A DNA stretch of 42,843 bases from an uncultured Clostridia bacterium (lineage in GTDB: Bacteria > Bacillota > Clostridia > TANB77 > CAG-508). The position numbers and the translations under genes were made by a program. Shown piece after piece: positions 33,949 through 42,641 of this stretch; the first letter of the stretch is position 1; every line of letters begins with the position of its first letter. The stretch is taken from positions 1-42,843 of the forward strand of contig CANRGN010000013.1 in assembly GCA_947630235.1 (NCBI GenBank). The letters run 5' to 3'. The notes beneath the pieces were generated by a model. The model was not told the origin of the DNA and searched no databases. It saw nothing but the letters and a program-made list of their open reading frames with translations.

Positions 33949-35145
33949 TTATAAATTTTCAATAACTCTTTTTGTATCTTCTGCAATCATAAGTTCTTCG
34001 TTAGTTGGTATAATATAAACTTTTATTTTTGAATCTTGAGTAGAAATTAATCTTTCTTCTCCTTTTACATTATTAGCTTCTAAATCAAGTTTCAATCCTA
34101 AAAATTCTAAATATTTACATATTCTTATTCTAGTTTCAATTCCTCTTTCTCCTACCCCACCAGCAAAAGCTAATACATCTATTCCTCCAAGAGTTATAAT
34201 GTATTGTCCAATATACTGTGCTACCTTGTAAGCCTGAGATTCTAATGCTAAAATAGATCTTTTATCTTCAGCATTATATGCCTCTTCTATATCTCTATAA
34301 TCTTCAGATACTCCAGAAATTCCCCAAGCTCCAGAACGTTTATTTAGAATATTATCAAATTCGTCTGGATCAATATTTTCTTTTTTCATTAAATAAGTAA
34401 TTATTGATGGATCTATATCTCCACTTCTAGTAGCCATTGGTATACCAGATAAAGGAGTAAGTCCCATACTAGTATCTACAGACTTTCCTCCATCTATCGC
34501 ACAAATTGAAGCGCCTTGCCCCAAATGGCAACTTATTATTTTTAGCTCTTTTATATCTCTATTTTCTATTTTTGCAACTCTTTGTGATATAAATTTATGA
34601 GATGTACCATGAAAACCATATTTTCTAATCTTATATTTTTCATAAAATTCATAAGGAATATTATAAATATATGCTTTTTCTGGAAGAGTTTGGTGAAAAG
34701 AAGTATCAAAAGCTACTACCATAGGTTTATTTGGAAGAATTTTTTTCATAGCTTCTATTCCAGCTATTCCAGCAGGATTATGAAGTGGTGCAAGTGTAGT
34801 ACATTCTTTAATCTTTTCTATAACCTCATCAGTAATTAATACAGAATCAAAAAAATATTCTCCACCATGAACAATTCTATGACCAACAGCAGTAATTTCA
34901 TCAATATTTTTTATAATATTATATTCAGGATCTTGTAATAAATCTAAAACTGTTTTAATAGCTTCTTCAAAATTTCTAGCAATTTTATAAACAATAGATT
35001 TTACTCCTCTAACATTTAATCTAATATTAGATTTTTGACCTCCAATTCTTTCAAAATTACCTTTTACAATCCTTTCTTCATTATCCATATTAATAAGTTG
35101 AAATTTCAAAGAAGAACTTCCACAATTTAATACTAATATTTTCAT
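33949..35145 (-). CDS. ackA: Acetate kinase (second tandem copy)
   Basis: Acetate kinase makes ATP and acetate from acetyl phosphate. The start is ATG 35145 (MKILVLNCGSSSLKFQLI), five bases after GGAGG. The 398-residue protein has the ASKHA phosphate loop NCGSSSLK, 'AVGHRIVHGGEYFFDSVL', 'APLHNPAGIAGIEAM', 'VAFDTSFHQTLPEKAYIY', 'KYGFHGTSHKFISQRVA', 'SCHLGQGASICAIDGG', 'MGLTPLSGIPMATRSGDIDP' and 'VLAFAGGVGERGIETR'. All catalytic Arg, His, Asp and Glu positions appear intact. It follows a closely related paralogue with a structured 94-base spacer. Confidence 0.95.
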   Translation of the reverse strand: MKILVLNCGSSSLKFQLINMDNEERIVKGNFERIGGQKSNIRLNVRGVKSIVYKIARNFEEAIKTVLDLLQDPEYNIIKNIDEITAVGHRIVHGGEYFFDSVLITDEVIEKIKECTTLAPLHNPAGIAGIEAMKKILPNKPMVVAFDTSFHQTLPEKAYIYNIPYEFYEKYKIRKYGFHGTSHKFISQRVAKIENRDIKELKIISCHLGQGASICAIDGGKSVDTSMGLTPLSGIPMATRSGDIDPSIITYLMKKENIDPDEFDNILNKRSGAWGISGVSEDYRDIEEAYNAEDKRSILALESQAYKVAQYIGQYIITLGGIDVLAFAGGVGERGIETRIRICKYLEFLGLKLDLEANNVKGEERLISTQDSKIKVYIIPTNEELMIAEDTKRVIENL

Positions 35146-35167
35146 ACATACCTCCATTATAAATAAA

Positions 35168-35222
35168 CTGGGTTTTTTAATAAGTAGAAACGATTATAAA
35201 TCGCCTGCAAATCAAAACCCAG
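35168..35222 (-). terminator. Structured leader or attenuator between the two ackA genes
   Basis: On the minus strand CTGGGTTTT and AAAACCCAG (plus 35214-35222 and 35168-35176) form a 9-bp outer stem enclosing a small hairpin CGATT-TAT-AATCG, followed by TTTATTTAT and then the downstream ribosome site. It could end most transcripts after the first ackA. Confidence 0.5.
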
Positions 35223-35239
35223 CATAAATATAATATATT

Positions 35240-36436
35240 CTATTTTTTTATTAAATTCATAGTATCTCTAGCTATCATTATTTCTTCGTCTGTAGGAATA
35301 ACAAATACCTTTATTTTTGAATTTTGAGTAGATATTTCTATTTCCTCTCCTCTTGTATTATTTTTTTCATCGTCAATTTCTACTCCTAAAAATTTAAGCT
35401 CATCACAAATTCCTTTTCTAATTCTAATTTGATTTTCTCCAATTCCTGCTGTAAATACTATAACATCCAATCCTTGAAGAGAAACCATATATCTTGCAAT
35501 ATATTCAGCCACTATTCTATTATGCATATTAATAGCTAAAATAGCTCTTTCATTTCCTTCATCTTTTGCTGCTTCAACATCTCTAAAATCCGCACTAACT
35601 CCAGAAATTCCTAAAACACCAGATTGCTTATTTAATATATCATTTATCTCTTTTGAAGAGATTTTTAAATTTTCCATTAAATATGTTACAACAGATGGAT
35701 CTAAATCTCCGGATCTAGCACACATGCCTATTCCTCCAAGAGGAGTAAGTCCCATACTAGTATTAACACTTTTTCCATCTTTTATTGCACAAATTGATGC
35801 TCCTTGTCCTAAATGGCATGTAATTATTTTTAAATCTTTTATATCTTTTCCTAAAATATCAGCTACTCTTTGAGAAACATATCTATGAGATGTACCATGA
35901 AAACCATATTTTCTTACTTTATATTTTTCATAAAAATCATATGGTAATGGATACATATAACTTTCTTTTGGCATAGTTTGATGAAAAGCTGTATCAAATA
36001 CAACAACCATTGGCATATTTGGAACAACAGATTTACAAGCTTCAATACCTAAAAGTGCTGCAGGATTATGAAGTGGTGCAAGTGGAATTACTTCTCTAAT
36101 ATTTTCTATAACTTCATCAGTAACTATTGCAGCTTTAGAAAACTTCTCTCCTCCATGAACTATTCTATGACCAATTGCATCTATTTCAGATAATGAATTT
36201 ATTTTTCCATATTTTTCTCCCATAAGAATATCTTCAAAAACAAATTTTAAAGCTTTTTCGTGATTTTTTACAGGATGCTCTATTCTAATTTTTTCTTCAT
36301 CCTGTTTAATTGTAATAAAAGAATTATTCATTCCAATTCTTTCGTAAGTTCCTTTTGTAATAACTGTTTCTGTTTCCATATCAATTAATTGATATTTAAG
36401 TGATGAACTTCCACAGTTTAATACTAATATTTTCAT
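35240..36436 (-). CDS. ackA: Acetate kinase (first tandem copy)
   Basis: The start is ATG 36436 (MKILVLNCGSSSLKYQLI), after AGGAGGAAAAAG; the longer frame to 36466 overlaps pta and lacks a site. The 398-residue enzyme carries the same motifs as its neighbour ('HGGEKFSKAAIV', 'FDTAFHQTMPKESYMY', 'YGFHGTSHRYVSQRVA', 'TCHLGQGASICAIKDG', 'FTAGIGENQIRIR'). The GENQ-x-x-R ADP-binding loop is canonical here, while the downstream copy has GERGIETR. It is 29 bases after pta, the usual pta-ack operon. Confidence 0.95.
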   Translation of the reverse strand: MKILVLNCGSSSLKYQLIDMETETVITKGTYERIGMNNSFITIKQDEEKIRIEHPVKNHEKALKFVFEDILMGEKYGKINSLSEIDAIGHRIVHGGEKFSKAAIVTDEVIENIREVIPLAPLHNPAALLGIEACKSVVPNMPMVVVFDTAFHQTMPKESYMYPLPYDFYEKYKVRKYGFHGTSHRYVSQRVADILGKDIKDLKIITCHLGQGASICAIKDGKSVNTSMGLTPLGGIGMCARSGDLDPSVVTYLMENLKISSKEINDILNKQSGVLGISGVSADFRDVEAAKDEGNERAILAINMHNRIVAEYIARYMVSLQGLDVIVFTAGIGENQIRIRKGICDELKFLGVEIDDEKNNTRGEEIEISTQNSKIKVFVIPTDEEIMIARDTMNLIKK

Positions 36437-36465
36437 CTTTTTCCTCCTAAACATATCTATAAACA

Positions 36466-37464
36466 TTATTGATTTTGAGCTTGCACAGCTGTTATAGCAA
36501 CTACTCCAACTATATCTTCAGCACTACAACCCCTTGATAAATCATTTACTGGTTTAGCTATTCCTTGACATAAAGGACCATAAGCTTCAGCTTTTCCAAA
36601 TCTTTGTGTTAATTTATAACCAATATTACCTGCATTTAAATCTGGAAAAATTAAAACATTACATTTTCCTGCTACTGAACTTTCTGGAGCTTTACTTTTT
36701 GCTACAGAATCTACTATAGCAGCATCTAATTGTAATTCACCATCAGCTTTTATTTCTGGATAATTTTCATTTAATATTTTTGTAGCTTCAATTACTTTAT
36801 CTGTAAGATCTGAATGGGCACTTCCTTTTGTAGAATAAGATAACATAGCAACTTTAGCTTCTTTTTGAACTAAACTTTCAAAACTTTTACTAGATGAAAC
36901 TGCAATTTCAGCCAGCTGTTCACTATTTGGATTTTCATTTAAACCACAATCACCAAATACATAAACACCATCTTCTGAATAATCACAATTTGGAATTACC
37001 ATAACAAAAAAAGCAGATACTAACTTTGTTCCTGGAGATGTTTTTAAAATTTGTAAAGCTGGTCTTAATGTATCTGATGTAGAATGTGCAGCACCTGATA
37101 CTAATCCATCAGCATCATTTGACTTTACCATCATCATTCCAAAATAAACTTCATTTAAAACTAATTTTTTTGCCTCTTCTATAGTCATTCCTTTAGATTT
37201 TCTTAGCTCATATAATTGTTCTGCATAAAATTGTGTTTTATCTGATTTTTCTGGATTAACAATGATTGCATTACTTAAATCCACATTATTTTCATTTGCT
37301 TTTCTTAAAATATTTTCTTCATTTCCTACTAAAATAATTTTAGCAAAAGACTCTTTTAAAATAATTTCTGTTGCTTTCATTACTCTTAAATCTTCAGCTT
37401 CTGGAAGCACAATTGTTTTAACATTCTTCTTTGCTCTATCCTTCATTTCATCTATAAAACTCAT
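36466..37464 (-). CDS. pta: Phosphate acetyltransferase
   Basis: Pta converts acetyl-CoA and phosphate to acetyl phosphate, the substrate of the ackA products. The 332-residue single-domain protein has 'TIVLPEAEDLRVMKATEIIL', 'LVSGAAHSTSDTLRPALQIL', 'MLSYSTKGSAHSDLTDKV', 'DGELQLDAAIVDSVAKSKAP' and 'SSVAGKCNVLIFPDLNAGN', then 'KLTQRFGKAEAYGPLCQGIA'. All are hallmark blocks. Start ATG 37464 follows ATAGGAGGAAATT. Confidence 0.96.
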   Translation of the reverse strand: MSFIDEMKDRAKKNVKTIVLPEAEDLRVMKATEIILKESFAKIILVGNEENILRKANENNVDLSNAIIVNPEKSDKTQFYAEQLYELRKSKGMTIEEAKKLVLNEVYFGMMMVKSNDADGLVSGAAHSTSDTLRPALQILKTSPGTKLVSAFFVMVIPNCDYSEDGVYVFGDCGLNENPNSEQLAEIAVSSSKSFESLVQKEAKVAMLSYSTKGSAHSDLTDKVIEATKILNENYPEIKADGELQLDAAIVDSVAKSKAPESSVAGKCNVLIFPDLNAGNIGYKLTQRFGKAEAYGPLCQGIAKPVNDLSRGCSAEDIVGVVAITAVQAQNQ

Positions 37465-37556
37465 AATTTCCTCCTATATAAATCAAACTGGAAACATTAT
37501 ATAAAAAGATTAAATTAAAGTCAATAATTATATATCTATTATTATAAAGAACTACA

Positions 37557-37590
37557 TAAAAAAAGTGACTCTATAAAGAATCACTTTTTT
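37557..37590 (-). terminator. Terminator of the alpha-CTD-like gene
   Basis: AAAAAGTGA (37560-37568) and TCACTTTTT (37581-37589) with inner TCT/AGA pairs form a hairpin followed by Ts on the minus strand, 10 bases after the stop at 37600. Confidence 0.8.
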
Positions 37591-37599
37591 AATAATATT

Positions 37600-37830
37600 T
37601 TAATCTATCAAAACATTCTTTTTAGCATGATTAGGTCTTAAATCCAATCCTTTTAATTGAAGAGTTATAATTATATCTTTAATTTGAGAATTTTCTAGTC
37701 CTTTATCTACTAAATCCATTCTTGAACATTTACATAAATCTTTAACAGTTTCTATTCCATTATTATTTAAAACTTCAATAACATTTTTGTTAATTGATAA
37801 TGTATTAATATTATTTTTTAAAGCCTCCAT
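37600..37830 (-). CDS. Small helix-hairpin-helix protein resembling RNA polymerase alpha-CTD
   Basis: The 76-residue protein has the pattern of the alpha C-terminal domain: 'INTLSINKNVIEVLNNNGIE', 'TVKDLCKCSRMDLVDKGLEN', 'SQIKDIIITLQLKGLDLRP' (alpha-CTD consensus: LxLSxRxxNxLxxxxIxTVxxL...L...GxxSxxEIxxxLxxxGLxL). It lacks the alpha N-terminal domain. ATG 37830 follows AGGAGGATGT. It could bind UP elements or activators, or simply use the HhH fold elsewhere. It is monocistronic with its own terminator. Confidence 0.7.
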   Translation of the reverse strand: MEALKNNINTLSINKNVIEVLNNNGIETVKDLCKCSRMDLVDKGLENSQIKDIIITLQLKGLDLRPNHAKKNVLID

Positions 37831-38113
37831 AAATACATCCTCCTAAATCATTCTATAATTATTGTTACAAACTCAAAAAAATAAACGTATCCACAAAAAA
37901 TGAATTAACGCAGTAAAATAATTACTAAATTTTATTTACTATATTATAATAACATACTTTTTTTAAATTGGTAATAGTTTTTTTAAATTTTTTTATAATT
38001 TATAATAAATATTACAATGCTTATTAAATAATTTAATTATTGACTTTTATTTTTATTATGTGTATTATATTAGTATGTTAATTTATGATTTCTAGAAATA
38101 TTTGGGGGTATGT

Positions 38114-38563
38114 ATGAAAAAAATTTTATATTCGTTATTAATAATAATTTTAATAATTTCAAATTTTTATTTTGTATCTGCTACTACTGTAAATACTAGA
38201 AGAAGCAATAACAATACTTCTAATTATTCTAGGAATTCCATAGATGATGAAGATATAGATGAAAATATAGATGAAGAAGAAACAGATGAAACCGAATCAG
38301 AAGATGAATTAGAAGATTATGAAGGAAATATAGAAACAGAAAATGATGAAGATAGTAATACAGAAACTACCACAACTAGACAAAATAATAACACTTCGAA
38401 TACAGAATCAATTGATACAAATACAATAACAACTGTTACTAGTATTTCCTCTTCTGATGAAGTAAATATTAAAATGAATAATATGTTAAATATAATTTTA
38501 ATTACTATTGGAATTTTACTAATTTTATTTTCAATTGCACTACTTATAAGATTAAAAAGATAG
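38114..38563 (+). CDS. Exported acidic linker protein with C-terminal membrane anchor
   Basis: The start is ATG 38114 (MKKILYSLLIIILIISNFYF) behind GGGGGTATGT. The 149-residue protein has a signal peptide (cut near VSATT), an acidic low-complexity middle ('DDEDIDENIDEEETDETESE') with Thr/Asn stretches, and a C-terminal span ('MLNIILITIGILLILFSIAL') followed by RLKR. This leaves a disordered acidic segment outside the cell. Function unknown. It converges with the similar gene at 38592 on a shared terminator. Confidence 0.7.
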   Translation: MKKILYSLLIIILIISNFYFVSATTVNTRRSNNNTSNYSRNSIDDEDIDENIDEEETDETESEDELEDYEGNIETENDEDSNTETTTTRQNNNTSNTESIDTNTITTVTSISSSDEVNIKMNNMLNIILITIGILLILFSIALLIRLKR

Positions 38564-38590
38564 ACTGTTAATTACAGCCTATCTTTTTTT
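38555..38590. terminator. Bidirectional terminator
   Basis: AAAGATAG-CTGT and ACAG-CTATCTTT form a stem with a 5-base loop, flanked by A and T runs, overlapping the stop codon of the gene ending at 38563 and serving the convergent gene at 38592 as well. Confidence 0.8.
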
Positions 38591-38591
38591 A

Positions 38592-39011
38592 CTAATCATT
38601 ACCAGAATTTTGCATTGCATAAAACCATACTGTTGCAAGTATTACAACTCCAACTATAGCTAATATTATCCATATCCATGTTGTTCCTGTCATTCCTGTC
38701 CCATTATTTAAATCATTATCTAAAGAAGTTCTGGTTGCATTATAATCTGATCTTAATCCATTATCATTCTTCATGGTATTATTATTATCATTATCATTCA
38801 TCATAGCTCCATCTGCAGTATCATCATTTTTTATATTGTCTGTCATATTATCTGCTGATTTATTAACTTTATTCATAGATTCAGTTAACTCATTTCCTAA
38901 ATCCATTTTATCTGAACTTGAAGTATTTCCTTCTTCTGCAGCATAACAAAAAGCTGTTGTGAAAAATAATATTATAGCAATAATTCCAGATGTTAAAATT
39001 TTTTTACTCAT
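38592..39011 (-). CDS. Exported Asn/Asp-rich protein with C-terminal membrane anchor
   Basis: The 139-residue protein has a signal peptide (MSKKILTSGIIAIILFFTTA, cut after CYAAE), a low-complexity Asn/Asp/Met middle ('MMNDNDNNNTMKNDNGLRSD') and a C-terminal span ('TWIWIILAIVGVVILATVWF'). ATG 39011 follows GGAGGAAAAATA. The architecture mirrors the convergent gene at 38114 but the sequences do not look homologous. Function unknown. Confidence 0.7.
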   Translation of the reverse strand: MSKKILTSGIIAIILFFTTAFCYAAEEGNTSSSDKMDLGNELTESMNKVNKSADNMTDNIKNDDTADGAMMNDNDNNNTMKNDNGLRSDYNATRTSLDNDLNNGTGMTGTTWIWIILAIVGVVILATVWFYAMQNSGND

Positions 39012-39120
39012 TATTTTTCCTCCATAATTTATTGTAGTTAATTACTACATTATTATTATTTATTTTTATAAACCTTTTATACAAGCAAAAATTTGTAATT
39101 TTATATATAATAGGAATGTT

Positions 39121-39160
39121 CTTTTATTCGGCCTAGCTAGAGAACTTTCTTACTGAATAA
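39121..39160 (-). repeat. Interspersed structured repeat, partial copy E
   Basis: Read on the minus strand it is TTATTCAGTAAGAAAGTTCT, CTAGCTAGGCCGAATAAAAG: the first 40 bp of the family including both arms of the first hairpin (TTATTCAG and CGAATAA). The rest of the unit is absent. The remainder of the 39012-39329 gap shows nothing else beyond the rqcH ribosome site. Confidence 0.75.
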
Positions 39161-39329
39161 AAAACAAGGTTTATTGAACAAATTTTACTATTAAATAATT
39201 TATTAAAGCCAACATAAAACATATTACTTGCAAAAGATATAAATAATCTACTTTTCAAATTACAAAAAATTTTATTTGACTTTTTTTTATTATAGCTATA
39301 TATTGTTTGATATAAAAAGGAGGTTATAT

Positions 39330-41027
39330 ATGGCTTTTGATGGATTCATTACCAAAAGTATTATTTCAGAATTAAAAAATATAATTATTAATGCTAAAGT
39401 AAATAAAGTTTTTCAACCTAATAAAAATGATATAATTTTAAATTTATATAATAGGGGTATAAACTCTTCCCTACTTCTTTCTGCTAATCCTGAAAATTGT
39501 AGAATTTCTCTAACTAACTATCAAAGATCCAATCCACAAAATGCTCTAAATTTTTGCATGCTTCTTAGAAAATATTTAGTAGGAGCCAAAATTATTGATA
39601 TATCAAATATGGATTTAGAAAGAACAATTCAAATTAAATTTGAATGTTATAATGAAATGAATGATCTAGTTATACGAAAATTATATTTAGAAATTATGAG
39701 TAGACAAAGTAATATAATTTTAACAAATCAAAATGATATAATAATTGAAAGCATTAAACACTTTGATAATGTTCTTCCCGCACATACATTTAATTTTACA
39801 CCAATTGTTAAAACAAGCTTTATTGATATTGAAAATTTTTCAGAATTTTTACAAATATTTAATTCAAATAAAGATATTTCAAACACTTTAATATCTAAAT
39901 TTACTAGTCTTTTTATTGGATTTAGTAGATCTATAGTTTTTAAAGCTTTAGAAATATTAAATATAGATAATTCTAATTATTCTGAAAAAGATTTGGAAAA
40001 ATTATACAATTATTTCAAAAATCTAATTACTTATATTAGTGAAAATAACTCTAATAAATATAGTATAAATAAATTTGATAAAGATTATACTATATTTATA
40101 AATGATAGCAATAATGATAGTAATTTAACAAAAATAAATAATTTTATTGATGACTATTATTATGAAAAAGAACAAATTTTTACTTTTACAAATTATAGAA
40201 ATAATCTTTTAAAATTGATTTTAAATAACTTAAAAAAATTATATAAAAAACTAGAAAATATTAATAAAAAACTAGATTCTTGCAACAATATGGAAATTTA
40301 TAAACTTTATGGTGAATTACTTACAGCTAATTTATATAAAGTTGATAATAATTCAATTCTAACTGAAATAACAGTTGAAAATTATTATGAAAATAATAAT
40401 CTTATCACTATACCTTTAGATAATACTATTTGTGTTCAAAAAAATGTTGAAAAATTTTTTAAAAAATATAATAAATTAAAAAACACTTTAGAAATTGTAG
40501 GACAACAGAAAAAAGAAGCGATAAAAGAAATTGAATATATAGAAAGTATTGTATTTTCTTTAGAAAATGCAACCGATCTATCAGATTTATCAGAAATTTA
40601 TGAAGAAGTATCTGAAACATTAAATTTAAAACGTAAATTAGTACAAAACCAAATAAAAAATAAAAAGTTAACTATGAATGCAGAACATAATTTTAGAACT
40701 TTTGATATCAATGGTTTTAAAGTATATGTTGGAAAAAACAATATTCAAAATGATTATTTAACTTTAAAATTTGCTTCAAAAAAAGATTATTGGTTTCATA
40801 CACAATCAATTCATGGTAGTCATGTTATATTAAAAATAAATGATAATGAAGAATTAGATTATAATACATTGTATGAATGTGCAAAACTAGCTTGTAAATA
40901 TAGTAAAGCAGCAAATTCTTCTAATACTCCCGTAGATTATTGTCAAGTAAAATATGTAAAAAAACCAAGTGGAGCAAAACCAGGTAAAGTTATTTATACA
41001 AATTATAAAACTATATATGTAAAATAA
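39330..41027 (+). CDS. rqcH: RqcH / NFACT family ribosome quality-control factor (FbpA-like)
   Basis: RqcH adds C-terminal alanine tails to peptides stalled on 50S subunits; older names call it fibronectin-binding protein. The start is ATG 39330 (MAFDGFITKSIISELKNIII) after AAAGGAGG; an earlier in-frame start has no site. The 565-residue protein has NFACT-N ('NKVFQPNKNDIILNLYNRG', 'FCMLLRKYLVGAKIIDI', 'KLYLEIMSRQSNIILTN', 'NVLPAHTFNFTP'), a central coiled-coil region (about 290-460) and NFACT-R at the C-terminus ('NGFKVYVGKNNIQNDYLTLKF', quoted to show the pattern; 'KKDYWFHTQSIHGSHVIL', 'VKKPSGAKPGKVIY'). It is rich in Asn and Lys like the local genes. Monocistronic. Confidence 0.92.
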   Translation: MAFDGFITKSIISELKNIIINAKVNKVFQPNKNDIILNLYNRGINSSLLLSANPENCRISLTNYQRSNPQNALNFCMLLRKYLVGAKIIDISNMDLERTIQIKFECYNEMNDLVIRKLYLEIMSRQSNIILTNQNDIIIESIKHFDNVLPAHTFNFTPIVKTSFIDIENFSEFLQIFNSNKDISNTLISKFTSLFIGFSRSIVFKALEILNIDNSNYSEKDLEKLYNYFKNLITYISENNSNKYSINKFDKDYTIFINDSNNDSNLTKINNFIDDYYYEKEQIFTFTNYRNNLLKLILNNLKKLYKKLENINKKLDSCNNMEIYKLYGELLTANLYKVDNNSILTEITVENYYENNNLITIPLDNTICVQKNVEKFFKKYNKLKNTLEIVGQQKKEAIKEIEYIESIVFSLENATDLSDLSEIYEEVSETLNLKRKLVQNQIKNKKLTMNAEHNFRTFDINGFKVYVGKNNIQNDYLTLKFASKKDYWFHTQSIHGSHVILKINDNEELDYNTLYECAKLACKYSKAANSSNTPVDYCQVKYVKKPSGAKPGKVIYTNYKTIYVK

Positions 41028-41137
41028 ATGTAATCAATTTATTTTCGCTCATATTAAATAAAAATATACAAAATTTTTTATAAATAAGTAAAAAATTCAT
41101 TAATATTAAAAAAAGTGTTTATTTTTATGCTTTTTTG

Positions 41138-41146
41138 TGATATAAT
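41138..41146 (+). promoter_or_regulatory. Extended -10 promoter of the GT4 gene
   Basis: TG-A-TATAAT at 41138-41146 is a perfect extended -10 element 34 bases before the ATG; the -35 region (TTTATT at 41118-41123) is weak. The ribosome site is TTGGAGG. Confidence 0.6.
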
Positions 41147-41179
41147 GGAAACACTAATTTTAATTGGAGGTTAATATCT

Positions 41180-42577
41180 ATGGGCAATTCAAAACTTAAA
41201 ATTTCGATTGTCACAGCTTACCCAACTCAAGGAGCTGGTAGCGGAACTTTAATTACCGCTCAAGCAAAAACGTATGTACAATTTGGTTACGATGTTCACA
41301 TCGTAACAGCAAACAACAATACAGGCTTCAAAAAGCTTGATGGGGTTACCTATCACTTGGTTCCCTTTACAGCTGAAAAAGAACCTGTAGAAAAATTGGA
41401 AGGAGCTCTTCCCTTCAATTTTGTAATGTTTACCAGCCACACAAACTCAAGCGAGAACTTTTGGAACATCTCTTTAGAGCAGTTACATATGTACTGCAAA
41501 AAATTCAAAGAAGTTTTTGAAAAGCATATTGCTGAGGATGCACCCGATATCTTTCATGGTCAGCATTGCTGGATTTCTACATCATTGCTAACAGATTATG
41601 ACATCCCTGTTATTACAACAATCCATGGAACAGATATGATGGGCTACGAAAGAGCAACAAAAACTTTACAAGAAATTAATGACAAAATTTCAAAAGGAGA
41701 AGTTTCCTCTGAATTGTATGAAGAAAAAGCAAAGTGTGAATTCTACAAAGCTTGTGCTGAAAAAGCTGCTAAGAATTCTAAAAAAATCTTTGTTATTTCA
41801 AAACAACAAGAAAGAAAATTCAAAGATCTCTTCCCTTTTGCAGCAGACAAAGTTATGCTTGTTCGTAATGGTTGTGACGTAAGTATCTTCCATGAAGAAA
41901 AAGTTGACGCAAAAGAAGTTTTAAGTCAATTATCTTCAAACATCACTCCTGACGGAAAGCTTCCTACAGACTATGACAAGCTTGCAATTTTTGTAGGTAA
42001 GTTTGCACAATTCAAACGAGTAGACTTAGTATTAGAAGCAGCAAAATTTTACGAAGAAGAAATGGCAAAAAAAGGCATTAAAGTAATGACAATAATCGCT
42101 GGAGCTGGAGCGTTAGATGAAGAACTTAGAGCTCATCAAAAAGCTCTTGGGCTTAAAAACACTCACTTTATAGGTAGAATTGAAGCTGACACTGTTAGAA
42201 AACTTCAAAATATTGCTGATGTTTTCCTTGCCCCTTCTGATGACGAACCAGATGGACTTGTATACAAAGAAGCAATGCTATGTGGAAATATTCCAATTGG
42301 TACTATAGGTGGTGGGGTTCCAGATACTCTAAATCCTGAAGATAATGCCTTAGAACCAATTCTTGGAACAGAAGTATGCCCTACTAAATATGGTGTTCTT
42401 ATTCCTATGAATAATGCCAGAGCATTAGCTCATGCTACAGAGTATGTGCTTGAAAATGCTGGTAAATTTGACAGAAGTCAGATTATCAATTATGCTAAGG
42501 AAAATTATGATCAAATAATGATCAGTAAGAATGTTATTATTCCTACTTTCTTGGCATATAAAAAATCAGAAAAATAA
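41180..42577 (+). CDS. GT4-family glycosyltransferase
   Basis: This is a retaining GT-B glycosyltransferase of the GT4 family. The 465-residue protein has the N-terminal acceptor domain with 'SIVTAYPTQGAGSGTLITAQ' (Gly loop), 'DIFHGQHCWISTSLL' and 'VITTIHGTDMMGYERA', then the donor domain 'LAIFVGKFAQFKRVDLVLEA', 'TIIAGAGALDEELRAHQKAL', 'NTHFIGRIEADTVRKLQNIA', and 'PDGLVYKEAMLCGNIPIGT' with the E-x7-E catalytic pair. No membrane span. Sugar and acceptor unknown. Codon use is clearly less AT-rich than in the rqcH gene before it, suggesting transfer or high expression. A terminator, repeat copy C and a group II intron follow. Confidence 0.88.
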   Translation: MGNSKLKISIVTAYPTQGAGSGTLITAQAKTYVQFGYDVHIVTANNNTGFKKLDGVTYHLVPFTAEKEPVEKLEGALPFNFVMFTSHTNSSENFWNISLEQLHMYCKKFKEVFEKHIAEDAPDIFHGQHCWISTSLLTDYDIPVITTIHGTDMMGYERATKTLQEINDKISKGEVSSELYEEKAKCEFYKACAEKAAKNSKKIFVISKQQERKFKDLFPFAADKVMLVRNGCDVSIFHEEKVDAKEVLSQLSSNITPDGKLPTDYDKLAIFVGKFAQFKRVDLVLEAAKFYEEEMAKKGIKVMTIIAGAGALDEELRAHQKALGLKNTHFIGRIEADTVRKLQNIADVFLAPSDDEPDGLVYKEAMLCGNIPIGTIGGGVPDTLNPEDNALEPILGTEVCPTKYGVLIPMNNARALAHATEYVLENAGKFDRSQIINYAKENYDQIMISKNVIIPTFLAYKKSEK

Positions 42578-42609
42578 CCAGAATATTTAAATAATTTTAT
42601 TTATTTTTG

Positions 42610-42636
42610 TGGTCAAGCTTTTGCTTGGCCATTTTT
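42610..42636 (+). terminator. Terminator of the GT4 gene
   Basis: TGGTCAAGC (42610-42618), loop TTTT, GCTTGGCCA (42623-42631) and TTTTT form a 9-bp stem with one G-U pair followed by a T run. Confidence 0.85.
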
Positions 42637-42641
42637 CTTAT

